A stretch of DNA of 64,000 bases, from NCBI RefSeq assembly GCF_009827635.1, contig NZ_WTYW01000001.1, positions 266,001 to 330,000 on the forward strand. The letters run 5' to 3'. Within the stretch, counting starts at the first letter, position 1, and every line of letters starts with the position of its first letter. This DNA comes from Parapontixanthobacter aurantiacus. GTDB taxonomy: Bacteria > Pseudomonadota > Alphaproteobacteria > Sphingomonadales > Sphingomonadaceae. The notes under the pieces are model-generated. The model did not search any database and was not told the origin of the DNA. It saw only the letters and a list, made by a program, of their open reading frames with translations. A program made the position numbers and the translations under genes. This document shows positions 1 through 8,392 of the stretch, piece after piece.

Positions 1-1
1 C

Positions 2-289
2 TCGGTCGTCAGCAAGCAGGTCGGCCAGGTCACTTTGAACTTTGCCGATGGCGAAACACGCGCTCAGGCGTCGGGCAGGGCGGCGGCCTATGTCGACCGG
101 GCTCAGGCGACACTGCCTGACGACGTGCGTGAGCGCATCACACGGCGCCGTGAGGCGGGCGATCCGGATGCCGCGCTCGATCCGCTGGCCGATCCCGAAG
201 TGCGCCAGGCAGTCGCACGCGCGACGTTCGAATTGCTGGTCGGCTTTCAGCTGACGCAGGACCAGCTTGCCTACAACGTCACGCGGTAA
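2..289 (+). CDS. C-terminal fragment of an unrecognised protein (5' end outside window)
   Basis: An open frame runs from the first bases to a TAA at 287-289 with no need for an internal start, so this is the 3' end of a gene beginning upstream. About 95 residues are visible. They are mostly charged and helical in character (a stretch rich in Arg, Asp and Glu), with the tail QLTQDQLAYNVTR. I see no motif that identifies the family, no membrane segment and no signal. It precedes argS by about 70 bases on the same strand. The ending does not resemble dGTPase, which is often the neighbour of argS in related genomes. Function unknown. Confidence 0.55.
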   Translation, partial: SVVSKQVGQVTLNFADGETRAQASGRAAAYVDRAQATLPDDVRERITRRREAGDPDAALDPLADPEVRQAVARATFELLVGFQLTQDQLAYNVTR

Positions 290-361
290 CGGCTTTCTCT
301 CCCTCTCTTTCGCAGGTCATCGCGGACTTGCGATTTCGGGCATTTTGGCTAGGCGCGTCGG

Positions 362-2110
362 ATGGACGACACGCATACACTAAACGCAGGTTTTTCCGAG
401 CGGATCGACGCAATCCTCGATGCGCTCGAAATAGAAGGGCATCTGCCCAAGGACACCGCACGAGCCGGCGTGAGCGTTGAACCGCCGCGCGACGCGGCCC
501 ATGGCGATCTTGCCACCAATGCAGCGATGGTGCTCGCCAAACAGGCCAAAAGCAATCCGCGCGATCTTGCGGCGCTGATCGTGGAGAAGCTGGAGGGCGA
601 TGCCCTCGTGACTTCTGCCGAGATCGCCGGACCCGGCTTCATCAACATCAAGCTCGACAATGTCGTGTGGCTCGACGAATTGCGCAGCATCGCGAAGCTG
701 GGCGATGCCTACGGGCGGTCGCATTCCGGTGCGGAGCGCAAAGTGAACATCGAATATGTTTCGGCCAATCCAACAGGGCCGATGCATATGGGTCATTGCC
801 GCGGCGCGGTGGTGGGCGACGCACTTGCCGCACTGCTCGAATTCACCGGCCACGAGGTCGTGCGCGAATATTACGTCAACGATGCGGGTGGGCAGGTCGA
901 TGTTCTCGCCCGCTCGGCTCATCTGCGGTATCGCGAGGCGCTGGGCGAAGAGATCGGCGACATCCCCGAAGGGCTGTATCCCGGCGATTACCTGAAACCG
1001 GTCGGCGAATATCTCGCGAACGAGTTGGGCGACAGGTTCCAGAAAGCGCCGGAAAGCGAGTGGCTGCCGGTATTTCGGGCAGAAGCGGTCGAGCAGATGA
1101 TGAACCTCATCCGGGAAGATTTGGCACGCCTCGGCATACATCACGACGAATTCGCTTCCGAAGCGGCGCTGCAGGCGGCCGGAAAGCCTGAAGAGGCGGA
1201 AGAGTGGCTGAGGGCGCGCGACCTCGTCTATGACGGCGTTCTCGAAGCGCCCAAGGGCAAGGCTCCGCCAGAGGACTGGGAACCGGTCGAATTGCCGCTG
1301 TTCCGCTCGACCCGCTTCGGCGACGATCAGGATCGCCCGATCAGAAAATCCGACGGTAGCTGGACCTATTTCGGCGCCGATCTCGCCTATCACATGCAGA
1401 AGGCAGAGGGCGCTAATGCCCTCATCGATATCTGGGGCGCCGACCATGCGGGCACCGTCAAGCGCATCAAGGCGGCGGTCGCAGCGCTCAGCGAAGGGCA
1501 GGGCAAGCCCATCCCGTTCGACGTCAAGCTGATCCAGATGGTCCAGCTCATGCGGAACGGCGAGCCGGTAAAGATGTCGAAGCGTTCAGGGAATTTCGTG
1601 ACGCTCGCCGAAGTCGTGGAAGAGGTCGGCAAGGACGTCGTGCGCTTCACGATGCTGACCCGCAAGCCCGAAGCGCAGATGGAGTTCGACTTCGCCAAGG
1701 TCGTCGAGGCGAGCCGCGATAATCCCGTATTCTATGTCCAGTACGCTCACGCGCGCATTTCATCCACTCTGCGCAAGGGGGCAGAACAGGGCTTTGCGCC
1801 ATCACCCGACAATCTCGATCTGCTGGGCGATGCCGACCACGCGCTCGTCGCCCTGGCGGCGCAGTTCCCGCGCATCGTCGAGGCAGCGGCGCAGGCGGGA
1901 GAGCCTCACCGGATCGCTTTCTATCTCTACGATCTCGCGGCAGCCTTTCACAGCTTCTGGAACGCGGGCAACGATGACCAGAGCCTGCGCATTTTACAGA
2001 GCGGCAACGGTGAGCTAACCGAAGCACGCCTGTTCATGGCCGCGCAACTGGCGCAGGTCATCCGCAACGGGCTCGGCATTTTGGGTGTCGAGGCGGTGGA
2101 GGAGATGTAG
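362..2110 (+). CDS. argS: Arginyl-tRNA synthetase
   Basis: Class I aminoacyl-tRNA synthetase that charges tRNA-Arg with arginine using ATP in the cytoplasm. The 582-residue product has the expected length. The N-terminal tRNA-binding domain covers roughly residues 10-105 ([22 protein letters not shown]). The Rossmann catalytic core follows with [12 protein letters not shown] (HIGH-type HMGH at 142-145) and the KMSKRSG loop at about 404-410. The C-terminal anticodon-binding helical domain ([10 protein letters not shown] and on) closes the protein. The ATG at 362 gives the full N-terminal domain. The next gene starts 2 bases after its stop, so the two are probably co-transcribed. Confidence 0.97.
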   Translation: MDDTHTLNAGFSERIDAILDALEIEGHLPKDTARAGVSVEPPRDAAHGDLATNAAMVLAKQAKSNPRDLAALIVEKLEGDALVTSAEIAGPGFINIKLDNVVWLDELRSIAKLGDAYGRSHSGAERKVNIEYVSANPTGPMHMGHCRGAVVGDALAALLEFTGHEVVREYYVNDAGGQVDVLARSAHLRYREALGEEIGDIPEGLYPGDYLKPVGEYLANELGDRFQKAPESEWLPVFRAEAVEQMMNLIREDLARLGIHHDEFASEAALQAAGKPEEAEEWLRARDLVYDGVLEAPKGKAPPEDWEPVELPLFRSTRFGDDQDRPIRKSDGSWTYFGADLAYHMQKAEGANALIDIWGADHAGTVKRIKAAVAALSEGQGKPIPFDVKLIQMVQLMRNGEPVKMSKRSGNFVTLAEVVEEVGKDVVRFTMLTRKPEAQMEFDFAKVVEASRDNPVFYVQYAHARISSTLRKGAEQGFAPSPDNLDLLGDADHALVALAAQFPRIVEAAAQAGEPHRIAFYLYDLAAAFHSFWNAGNDDQSLRILQSGNGELTEARLFMAAQLAQVIRNGLGILGVEAVEEM

Positions 2111-2111
2111 G

Positions 2112-2906
2112 ATGGCGGGGTTGGGACCGAAAGGTCAGGCACGCGGGGCGGCTTTCTCGCAAGGAACGGCCGATGCGGCCTGGGAACACGATCATCAGCT
2201 CGGGTTCGACGACGAAGAGCGTCTTCCCTGGCTCGATTCAGACGACAACCATGACGACGCGAGTGCAATCGCAACCGGGCGGATCGTGAGTTTCGCTGCG
2301 TTCGGCCTCGTCGCAGTGCTCGCCATCGTCGGCGCTATCTGGTGGCTGACCGCGGGCAGCGGCACAGGCGATGCGGTTCCCGACGGCAGCATCGTCGAAG
2401 CCCCGGCCGAACCCTATAAGGTCCGCCCCGAAGATGCCGGCGGCAAGGAGTTCGAGGGAACGGGCGATACGAGTTTCGCGGTCGGCGAAGGGCAACAGCG
2501 CGAGGGTCGGCTGGCCGATGCGAGCAGAGCCATCACCGAGCCGGTCGCTCCCCCCGCTGCGGCGACTGCGCCAGCGTTGACGCGCGCCGAGACGCGGTCC
2601 GAACCCGCCGCCAGCGGCCCGTCCATCAACGCGGTGTCGAGCGATGCCGAGGAGATCGCTCAAGCCAATGACGGCGTGGGCGTTCAGGTGGGGGCATATT
2701 CGACCAAGGCAGCGGCCGAGACCGGCTGGCAAACCCTGCAGCGGCAGACGGAAGTCCTTAACGGTGTCCGTCACCGCGTGGTGCGTGGACGCGCGGATAT
2801 CGGGATCGTTTATCGTTTGCAGGCGATCGCTGAAAACGGAGCGGCCGCCGACCGGCTTTGCGGCGCGCTGCGCGACAACGGACTGGACTGTCAGGTCAAG
2901 CGGTAG
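2112..2906 (+). CDS. SPOR-domain inner-membrane protein
   Basis: 264 residues. An acidic cytoplasmic N-terminus (about 1-56) is followed by one membrane helix (about 58-79, VSFAAFGLVAVLAIVGAIWWLT), a Pro/Ala/Glu-rich periplasmic linker and a C-terminal SPOR domain (about 188-264, starting GVGVQVGAYSTKAAAE). SPOR domains bind denuded glycan strands at division septa, so a role in envelope or septum biology is inferred. The ATG at 2112, two bases after the argS stop with GGAG-rich sequence before it, is preferred over an in-frame start inside argS. It sits just before nagZ, which also acts on peptidoglycan material. The exact partner is not visible. Confidence 0.85.
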   Translation: MAGLGPKGQARGAAFSQGTADAAWEHDHQLGFDDEERLPWLDSDDNHDDASAIATGRIVSFAAFGLVAVLAIVGAIWWLTAGSGTGDAVPDGSIVEAPAEPYKVRPEDAGGKEFEGTGDTSFAVGEGQQREGRLADASRAITEPVAPPAAATAPALTRAETRSEPAASGPSINAVSSDAEEIAQANDGVGVQVGAYSTKAAAETGWQTLQRQTEVLNGVRHRVVRGRADIGIVYRLQAIAENGAAADRLCGALRDNGLDCQVKR

Positions 2907-3015
2907 CAGCTTTGCTTAACCGGGATGGCGACGAGCTTCGCGGCGCGGCCATATCCACATCTGACAATCCTTACCGCGCTTGCCAAAATCCAGCTTTGCT
3001 GCGACTTTGACGGGC

Positions 3016-4047
3016 ATGACCCCTGTGATTTTCGGAATTGCCGGAGAGCGGCTGTCCCCCTATGAAGCGGCCTTTTTCAAGGATGCCGACCCGGCGGGCT
3101 ATATCCTGTTCGGACGCAACTGCATCGACCGCGAACAGATGCTGGCGCTGACCGATGAGCTGCGCGCGCTGCACGGTCGCGAGCGCCTTTATATCTGCAT
3201 CGATCAGGAGGGCGGACGGGTTGCGCGGATGAAGCCGCCACAATGGCCAGCTTTTCCGGCTGGCGCGGTGTTCGACGCGCTCTATCAGGTTGCTCCGGCC
3301 AGCGCGATCGAGGCGGCACGCGCCAATGCCGAGGCATTGGGCCGGGAACTCGCCGCGGTCGGCATTACGGCGGACTGCCATCCACCCCTCGATGTAGGGC
3401 GCGAAGGCGCACATGACGTGATTGGCGACCGCGCCCTTGGCAGCAATGCGCGACAGGTGGCGGCCATCGGTCGCGCCATTCTCGACGGACTGGAGCGTGC
3501 GGGCGTTGCCGGATGCATCAAGCATATGCCCGGACACGGGCGCTCTTCGGTCGATACGCACAAGGAATTGCCGAGAGTCACCGCCAGCGCGGCAGAACTC
3601 GCCGAGGACATCGCGCCGTTCAAGGCCCTCAACACGGCGCCCGCCGGGATGACCGGCCATCTGATCTTCACCGCCTGGGACGAAGACCATCCGGCGACGC
3701 TTTCGTCGCGAGTCATTTCCGAAATCATCCGCGGCGAAATTGGCTTCGACGGCCTGCTGATGACCGACGATATCGATATGGAGGCGCTCAGCGGCACTAT
3801 CCCCGAACGCGGGGCGGCGGCCATCGCGGCGGGATGCGACCTCGTGCTCAATTGCTGGGCGAAAATGGACGACATGAAGGGTCTGGCGGAAAGGCTGCCT
3901 GAGCCGTCGGAAAAGGGTAAAGAGCGGCTCGAAGCCGCGCTTGCACGGACGCGGCTGGCACCCGGCGAAGCGCAGGAGGGAGAGCGGACCCGCGAATTGC
4001 TGGCCCGGCGCGATGCCCTGATCGCGGCGGCGGGAGTAGCGGCTTGA
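3016..4047 (+). CDS. nagZ: Beta-N-acetylhexosaminidase NagZ (GH3)
   Basis: Glycoside hydrolase family 3 enzyme that removes GlcNAc from anhydromuropeptides during cytoplasmic peptidoglycan recycling. Diagnostic pieces are IDQEGGRVARM near residue 70, KHMPGHG at 169-175, and MTDDIDMEAL carrying the nucleophile Asp. The length of 343 residues matches single-domain NagZ. I start it at ATG 3016 (MTPVIFGIAGERLS), because an upstream in-frame TTG would add 12 residues with no family counterpart. No signal peptide is seen, in keeping with a cytoplasmic enzyme. Its stop overlaps the scpA start by 4 bases. Confidence 0.94.
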   Translation: MTPVIFGIAGERLSPYEAAFFKDADPAGYILFGRNCIDREQMLALTDELRALHGRERLYICIDQEGGRVARMKPPQWPAFPAGAVFDALYQVAPASAIEAARANAEALGRELAAVGITADCHPPLDVGREGAHDVIGDRALGSNARQVAAIGRAILDGLERAGVAGCIKHMPGHGRSSVDTHKELPRVTASAAELAEDIAPFKALNTAPAGMTGHLIFTAWDEDHPATLSSRVISEIIRGEIGFDGLLMTDDIDMEALSGTIPERGAAAIAAGCDLVLNCWAKMDDMKGLAERLPEPSEKGKERLEAALARTRLAPGEAQEGERTRELLARRDALIAAAGVAA

Positions 4048-4877
4048 GCGAAACCGACCTGATCCTAGGGCTCGTCGAGGCCGAGCGCGATCTTCCCAAA
4101 CCCCAGCGCGAGGGGCTCTGGAGTTTTTCGCAAGAGGACGAGGCGAAGCCGGACACGGAAACGCTCTACCTCGAACTCGAGGGGTGGGAGGGGCCGCTCG
4201 ACCTCCTCCTCGATCTCGCAAGGCGACAGAAGGTCGATTTGCGGGCCATTTCGATCCTGTCGCTCGTCGATCAATACCTCGAATATATCGAGGAGGCCGA
4301 CGCGCTGAAGCTGGAGCTGGCCGCCGACTACCTCGTGATGGCCGCCTGGCTCGCTTATCTCAAATCCGCGCTTCTCCTGCCGAAGGACGAGCAGGAAGAG
4401 CCGAGTGCAGAGGAACTGGCGCTGAAACTGCAGCTTCGCCTGCAGCGGCTCGGCGCGATGCGCGAGGCAGCCGCGCGGCTGATGGCGCGCAACCGGATCG
4501 GACGCGATATTTTCCTGCGAGGCAATCCCGAAGGGTTGCGGACCGACCGCGCGATCCGCTGGCGCTGCGATGCATATTCGCTGTTCCAGGCCTATGGTCG
4601 CGTCAAGTCGAGGACTGCGCCTGCGGTCCACCTGGTGCGCGAGCGGCCGGTGATGACGCTGGAAAGCGCGCTCGACCGGGTCTCTGCCATGCTGGGGGTG
4701 ACGCTCGACTGGATGCAACTGGAGGACTTCCTGCCGCCACATGCCGAGCCGCGCCTCAGGAAGTCGGCGCTTGCCTCCAGCTTCGTCGCTGCCTTGGAAC
4801 TCGCCCGGCGGGGACGGGCGGAATTGCAGCAAGCGGCGACGTTCGGCCCGCTCCTGCTGAGGCGCCGCCCGGAGTGA
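4044..4877 (+). CDS. scpA: Segregation and condensation protein A
   Basis: Kleisin subunit of the SMC-ScpAB condensin, linking SMC heads during chromosome organisation. The family's start-of-domain motif is clear: EGWEGPLDLLLDLARRQKVDLRAISILSLVDQYLEYI at about residues 47-83, followed by LAADYLVMAAWLAYLKSALLLP. The C-terminal winged-helix part is present. At 277 residues it is a normal length. The TTG start at 4044 overlaps the nagZ stop (TTGA) and gives about 46 residues before the kleisin motif. The scpB start lies within its last codons, which is the usual coupling of these two partners. Confidence 0.93.
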   Translation: MSETDLILGLVEAERDLPKPQREGLWSFSQEDEAKPDTETLYLELEGWEGPLDLLLDLARRQKVDLRAISILSLVDQYLEYIEEADALKLELAADYLVMAAWLAYLKSALLLPKDEQEEPSAEELALKLQLRLQRLGAMREAAARLMARNRIGRDIFLRGNPEGLRTDRAIRWRCDAYSLFQAYGRVKSRTAPAVHLVRERPVMTLESALDRVSAMLGVTLDWMQLEDFLPPHAEPRLRKSALASSFVAALELARRGRAELQQAATFGPLLLRRRPE

Positions 4878-5491
4878 GCGAGCCGCCCGACGATCTGCTG
4901 CGCGCGGTCGAGGCAACCGTCTTCGCCGCGGAGGACCCGCTATCGGCGGAACAGATCGCCGCCCATTTGGGCGATGCCGACCGGCAGGGAATTCGCGAGG
5001 CTCTGGCACAATTGCAGGAAGACTATGCAGGGCGGGGCATCGCGCTGGTCGAGCGCGGGCGCCGGTGGCATTTCGAGACCGCGGGCGATCTAGCACATCT
5101 TTTGCGAACGACGCGCGAGCAGTCGCGCCGCTTGAGCCGTGCAGCAACAGAAGTGCTCGCCATCGTCGCCTATCACGAGCCGGTCAGCCGGGCCGAAATC
5201 GAATCGATCCGCGGTGTCCAGACGGCAAAAGGAACGCTGGACGTGCTGCTCGAAGCGGGCTGGATCAAGGTCGCTGGCCGCCGCGAGGTTCCAGGCCGCC
5301 CGGTCATCTATGCGACGACGCCTGAATTTCTCGATCATTTCGGCCTTTCCTCGCGCCGCGACCTTCCCGGTATCGAGGAATTGCGTGCGACCGGCATGCT
5401 CGATCCGGTGGACGAGGCGTTCGAGGCGCTGACCAGCTCCGGCGGGGAACCGGGGGAAGCTGGGGAAAGCGACGACGAGGCGGCCGGATGA
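4874..5491 (+). CDS. scpB: Segregation and condensation protein B
   Basis: Winged-helix partner of ScpA in the SMC condensin complex. The 205-residue protein contains two tandem winged-helix domains: LLRAVEATVFAAEDPLSAEQIAAHLG near the start, then LSRAATEVLAIVAYHEPVSRAEIESIRGV and GRPVIYATTPEFLDHFGL, all typical of ScpB. The GTG at 4874 overlaps the scpA stop by 4 bases (GTGA), pointing to translational coupling and supporting the choice. The last 25 residues are Gly/Glu/Asp-rich and probably disordered. Both scp genes lie in the same run as tatABC. Confidence 0.94.
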   Translation: MSEPPDDLLRAVEATVFAAEDPLSAEQIAAHLGDADRQGIREALAQLQEDYAGRGIALVERGRRWHFETAGDLAHLLRTTREQSRRLSRAATEVLAIVAYHEPVSRAEIESIRGVQTAKGTLDVLLEAGWIKVAGRREVPGRPVIYATTPEFLDHFGLSSRRDLPGIEELRATGMLDPVDEAFEALTSSGGEPGEAGESDDEAAG

Positions 5492-5571
5492 TGCGCAACC
5501 ACTGGCACTGCGACCGGGAAACGCCTATATCGGACGGCGCAGACCATGCACAAACAAGGTAGTTTCAGATT

Positions 5572-5826
5572 ATGTCCCTAGGCCCCTGGCAGCTCATCAT
5601 CATCGCCATCGTCATCCTCGTCCTGTTCGGGCGGGGCAAGATTTCCGAAATGATGGGCGATTTCGGCAAAGGCATCAAAAGCTTCAAGCAGGGCATGAAC
5701 GAGGAAGACGCGCCCTCTGCCAAGCCGGGCGAACCGGCGAAGCGGATCGAGGGGCCGGGCGTTCACGAGGCGAAGCCTGCCGACCAGACAGTAAAGGACG
5801 GCGAAACGTCCGATCTGCGCAAATAG
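5572..5826 (+). CDS. tatA: Twin-arginine translocase subunit TatA
   Basis: Pore-forming subunit of the Sec-independent export system for folded proteins with a twin-arginine signal. The 84-residue protein shows the standard plan: one short N-terminal membrane helix (about residues 5-20, [16 protein letters not shown]), the FGRGK hinge, then an amphipathic helix ([14 protein letters not shown]) and an acidic, disordered tail. ATG 5572 gives the standard MSLGPWQL start. It is separated from scpB by 80 bases and is followed 35 bases later by tatB. Confidence 0.96.
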   Translation: MSLGPWQLIIIAIVILVLFGRGKISEMMGDFGKGIKSFKQGMNEEDAPSAKPGEPAKRIEGPGVHEAKPADQTVKDGETSDLRK

Positions 5827-5861
5827 GCTGAACGAGGAAGGCGGTCCGGCCGCCGCAAAAT

Positions 5862-6293
5862 ATGTTCGATATCGGCGCCACCGAATTGCTCCTCATCGTG
5901 GTCGTGGCGATCCTCGCCATCGGGCCCAAGGACATGCCTGCTGCCTTGCGCGCGGCAGGCCGCTGGATCGGGAAGGCGCGCCGCATGTCGAACCATTTTC
6001 GTAGCGGCATCGATGCGATGATACGCGAGGCTGAGATCGAGGACATGGAGCGCAAATGGGCTGAGCAGAACAAGCGTATCATGGCCGAACATCCCGACGT
6101 CTCTAAGGAAGTCGAACCGCCCAAGTCTGCGGATCCCGCGCAGTCCGACCCTGCCGATAGTGCCGCTGCGGAAGCGCGTGCCCGCGTCCGACCGCCGACC
6201 GACGCGTCAGGCGAGCCGGCATCGGACAGCGAAACATCGCAGCACCGTAAGACGACGCCTCGCGATCAGCAGGTCGATCGGAGCGATGGCTGA
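5862..6293 (+). CDS. tatB: Twin-arginine translocase subunit TatB
   Basis: Receptor-complex subunit of the Tat exporter, working with TatC to bind signal peptides. It begins MFDIGATELLLIVVVAILAIGPKDMPAALRAAG, which is the TatB pattern: a single membrane helix at about residues 6-22, then the conserved GPKDMP hinge and an amphipathic helix. The remaining half is charged and low-complexity (Pro, Ser, Asp, Arg). At 143 residues it is longer than TatA, as expected. It is followed by tatC after 3 bases. Confidence 0.94.
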   Translation: MFDIGATELLLIVVVAILAIGPKDMPAALRAAGRWIGKARRMSNHFRSGIDAMIREAEIEDMERKWAEQNKRIMAEHPDVSKEVEPPKSADPAQSDPADSAAAEARARVRPPTDASGEPASDSETSQHRKTTPRDQQVDRSDG

Positions 6294-6296
6294 GCG

Positions 6297-7085
6297 ATGG
6301 CGCTGAAGATCAAGGATATCGACGAGACGCAGGCGCCGCTGCTCGATCACCTGATCGAGTTGCGCGGACGGCTCGTGCGCTGCGTGCTGGCCCTGATCAT
6401 CGCATCGGGCATCTGTCTTTATTTCGCCGACGACATTCTGGGCTTTCTCGTCAGGCCGCTCGACGCAGCGTTCGAGGACGGCAACAGTCGCCTCATCTAC
6501 ACAAAGCTTTACGAAGTCTTTTTTGTCGAGCTGAAGGTCGCGCTGTTCGCCGGTTTCTGCATCAGCTTCCCGATCATCGCGAACCAGCTCTGGGCGTTTA
6601 TCGCGCCGGGCCTCTACGCCAAGGAAAAGAAAGCGTTCCTGCCCTTCCTTCTCGCAACGCCGATCCTGTTCCTTGCCGGGGCATCGCTAGCCTATTTCGT
6701 CGTCATGCCGACCGCTTTCCGGTGGTTCCTGGGATTTCAGGGGGAGACCGGCGGCGTCGATATCGAGGCCTTGCCCGCCGCGGGCGAGTACCTGTCGCTC
6801 GTCATGCAATTCATCCTCGCCTTCGGGATCAGTTTTCTGCTGCCGGTCCTCTTGCTGCTGCTGAACCGGGCAGGGCTCGTGAGCCGCGACCAGCTGATCG
6901 GGGCACGCCGCTATGTCATCGTCGCGGTCGTAGCCGTCGCTGCCATAGTCACGCCGCCCGATCCGGGCTCCCAATTGATCCTGGCGATACCGCTCTATCT
7001 GCTGTTCGAAGGATCGCTTCTCATCATGCGATTTACCGAAAGCAAAAGCGCGAGTTCGGAAGTGGTCGACCCCACTGCTGAGTGA
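6297..7085 (+). CDS. tatC: Twin-arginine translocase subunit TatC
   Basis: Multispanning core of the Tat receptor. The 262-residue protein starts with a charged stretch and the family signature APLLDHLIELRGRLVRC, and contains six predicted membrane helices, including YEVFFVELKVALFAGFCISFP and the FALPFLLATPILFLAG-like segment. NQLWAFIAPGLYAKEKK is a conserved loop. The short acidic and polar C-terminus ends just before a strong hairpin terminator, so this is the end of the transcription unit that begins at or before argS. Confidence 0.96.
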   Translation: MALKIKDIDETQAPLLDHLIELRGRLVRCVLALIIASGICLYFADDILGFLVRPLDAAFEDGNSRLIYTKLYEVFFVELKVALFAGFCISFPIIANQLWAFIAPGLYAKEKKAFLPFLLATPILFLAGASLAYFVVMPTAFRWFLGFQGETGGVDIEALPAAGEYLSLVMQFILAFGISFLLPVLLLLLNRAGLVSRDQLIGARRYVIVAVVAVAAIVTPPDPGSQLILAIPLYLLFEGSLLIMRFTESKSASSEVVDPTAE

Positions 7086-7110
7086 TTTCGCAAGGAAGCG
7101 GACACAAAAA

Positions 7111-7135
7111 AGGGCTCCGAAACGGAGCCCTTTTT
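7111..7135. terminator. Two-way rho-independent terminator between tatC and the microprotein gene
   Basis: A perfect 8-9 bp stem (GGGCTCCG / CGGAGCCC) closes over an AAA loop at about 7111-7131. It is preceded by a run of A and followed by a run of T, so it reads as an intrinsic terminator on both strands. The genes converge here: tatC ends at 7085 and the reverse-strand microprotein gene ends at 7155. Confidence 0.9.
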
Positions 7136-7154
7136 AATTGCGATCCTTGAACGA

Positions 7155-7373
7155 TCAGCCTGCGCTTACCGGCTCATCGTCGTCGTCGTCGGTTACGAGA
7201 ATGACTGCGCCAACGAATGCAGCGATCGCAACAGCAGACCAGAGAAGGGTCGAACCTTCAGCCAGTTCGGACTGACCTTCGACGGGAGCGGCGCTGCGCT
7301 CGAACTGTGCGACTGCCGGTGCGGCGGCCAGCGAAACGGCTGCGAGCGACGCAGCGATGGTACGAAACTTCAT
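7155..7373 (-). CDS. Small membrane microprotein, copy A of a tandem family
   Basis: 72 residues. It starts MKFRTIAASLAAVSLAAAPAVA, a typical cleavable signal peptide, then a short conserved box QFERSAAPVEGQSELAEGS, one hydrophobic helix (about residues 44-60) and an acidic tail TDDDDDEPVSAG. The two genes upstream on the same strand (7599-7820 and 8000-8224) encode proteins with the same plan and shared boxes. ATG 7373 is preceded by a GAGGGAG ribosome site. A possible promoter lies upstream on the reverse strand (TTGAAT, 16 bases, TAGTAT around 7424-7451). I do not recognise a named family and assign no function. Confidence 0.78.
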   Translation of the reverse strand: MKFRTIAASLAAVSLAAAPAVAQFERSAAPVEGQSELAEGSTLLWSAVAIAAFVGAVILVTDDDDDEPVSAG

Positions 7374-7485
7374 TGGAAACTCCCTCGTATAATCCAGAAC
7401 CGTTAGCGGTGTCGTGCCAATACTAGAATCTGGAAACCGCAATTCAAGAACAAACGGTCTCGCATCGAGCATTAGGAAGATAACG

Positions 7486-7500
7486 TTAATAGAGAGTTAC
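7486..7500. promoter_or_regulatory. CtrA-like half-site pair TTAA-N7-TTAC
   Basis: TTAA and TTAC separated by 7 bases, which differs from the alphaproteobacterial CtrA consensus TTAA-N7-TTAA at one base. It lies in the 225-base gap between microprotein genes A and B. Such sequences also arise by chance, so this is weak. Confidence 0.2.
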
Positions 7501-7551
7501 CAAAAAGGCACAGGAGGCACCTGCACGCCGGTATCCGAGGCTGGAACGAAA

Positions 7552-7574
7552 ACGGGGCCCGCGAGGGGCCCCGT
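7552..7574 (-). terminator. Intrinsic terminator downstream of microprotein gene B
   Basis: Nine-base-pair perfect stem (ACGGGGCCC / GGGCCCCGT, 7552-7560 with 7566-7574) and a 5-base loop. On the reverse strand it is followed by TTTTCG. It lies 25 bases past the stop of the gene ending at 7599, so genes A and B are probably separate transcription units. Confidence 0.85.
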
Positions 7575-7598
7575 CCGAAAAACGAATTTCTGGTCCGA

Positions 7599-7820
7599 TT
7601 AGCCGACGCTTACCGGAAGATCGTCATCGTCGCCGTCGGCGAGGATGATGATGCCGCCGATAACAGCAGCAGCAGCGAGAATGCCGATTACGACGCTCGA
7701 GCCACCAGCCAGTTCGGATTCGTCTTCGACCGGAGCCGTGCTCCGCTCGAACTGTGCAACTGCCGGAGCAGCCGCAAGAGATACTGCAGCAGTCGCTGCA
7801 GCGAGTGTACGGAATTTCAT
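7599..7820 (-). CDS. Small membrane microprotein, copy B of a tandem family
   Basis: 73 residues with the plan of copy A: signal peptide MKFRTLAAATAAVSLAAAPAVA, conserved box QFERSTAPVEDESELAGGS, a hydrophobic helix (about residues 44-61), then ADGDDDDLPVSVG. The N-terminal half is nearly identical to copy A, while the membrane helix differs in sequence but not in character. ATG 7820 is preceded on its strand by a TAGGGAG-type ribosome site. An 18-base inverted repeat lies 26 bases upstream of the start. It has its own terminator. Function unknown. Confidence 0.78.
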   Translation of the reverse strand: MKFRTLAAATAAVSLAAAPAVAQFERSTAPVEDESELAGGSSVVIGILAAAAVIGGIIILADGDDDDLPVSVG

Positions 7821-7845
7821 TTGATACTCCCTAACCACATGTGAG

Positions 7846-7863
7846 TTTCGGAATTCTCCGAAA
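7846..7863. promoter_or_regulatory. Inverted repeat upstream of microprotein gene B
   Basis: TTTCGGA, a 4-base spacer ATTC, then TCCGAAA: seven perfect base pairs in each arm, placed 26-43 bases before the ATG at 7820. The spacing is compatible with an operator near the promoter or with a leader hairpin. No run of T follows, so a terminator is unlikely. Confidence 0.4.
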
Positions 7864-7999
7864 TTCAAGCGAGGGGCTAAGTCATTCGCGCGTCTTTTGC
7901 AAGATCGTTGCGCCGGTTCGAACGAACCACTCAACCCATTTGTTTCATCGTTCCGTCCTGCCGGATGGCCGGATTTCACGACGAAAACCCCCTTTGAAA

Positions 8000-8224
8000 C
8001 TATCCGGCGCTGACCGGCTCTTCCTGATCGTCTTCCGACAGCAAGAGCACGGCAGCAGCAACCGCCGCGATTCCCGCGACGAAGAACAGATCGTTATTCC
8101 CGCCCAGTTCGCTTTCTCCCGAAACAGGCGCATTTGCGCGATCCAGCCCGGCCATGGCCTGCTGCGCCGCAAGCGGAGTTGCAATGATGGCGAGTGCCAG
8201 CGCGGCCGCAATCGTCTTTCTCAT
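8000..8224 (-). CDS. Small membrane microprotein, copy C (divergent member)
   Basis: 74 residues: signal peptide MRKTIAAALALAIIATPLAAQQAMA, then GLDRANAPVSGESELGG, a hydrophobic helix (about residues 46-62) and the acidic tail SEDDQEEPVSAG. It is the most diverged of the three but keeps the R..APV...SEL.G box and the PVSAG ending. A GAGGAAG ribosome site precedes ATG 8224. It reads away from the amidohydrolase end at 8393, and no gene lies between. Function unknown. Confidence 0.75.
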   Translation of the reverse strand: MRKTIAAALALAIIATPLAAQQAMAGLDRANAPVSGESELGGNNDLFFVAGIAAVAAAVLLLSEDDQEEPVSAG

Positions 8225-8392
8225 CTTCGCTTCCTCAATTCATTTTTCGTCGACGAACTCAGGCGTTGGCGTCGTGCAACGCGAAGATAGTCGATTTTGT
8301 TCTGCGACAAGTATTTCAAAGAACCGCTGCTTCTTCAAGCAAGACCCCATTATTCCGGCGATTGTTGCCAATATATCGCAATGCTCGACCCC

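Noticed and set aside
380-1447. Long open frame on the reverse strand opposite argS (about 355 codons)
   Set aside because: It lies entirely antisense to argS, whose motifs and length are unmistakable, and reads as low-complexity basic sequence typical of a shadow frame in high-GC DNA.
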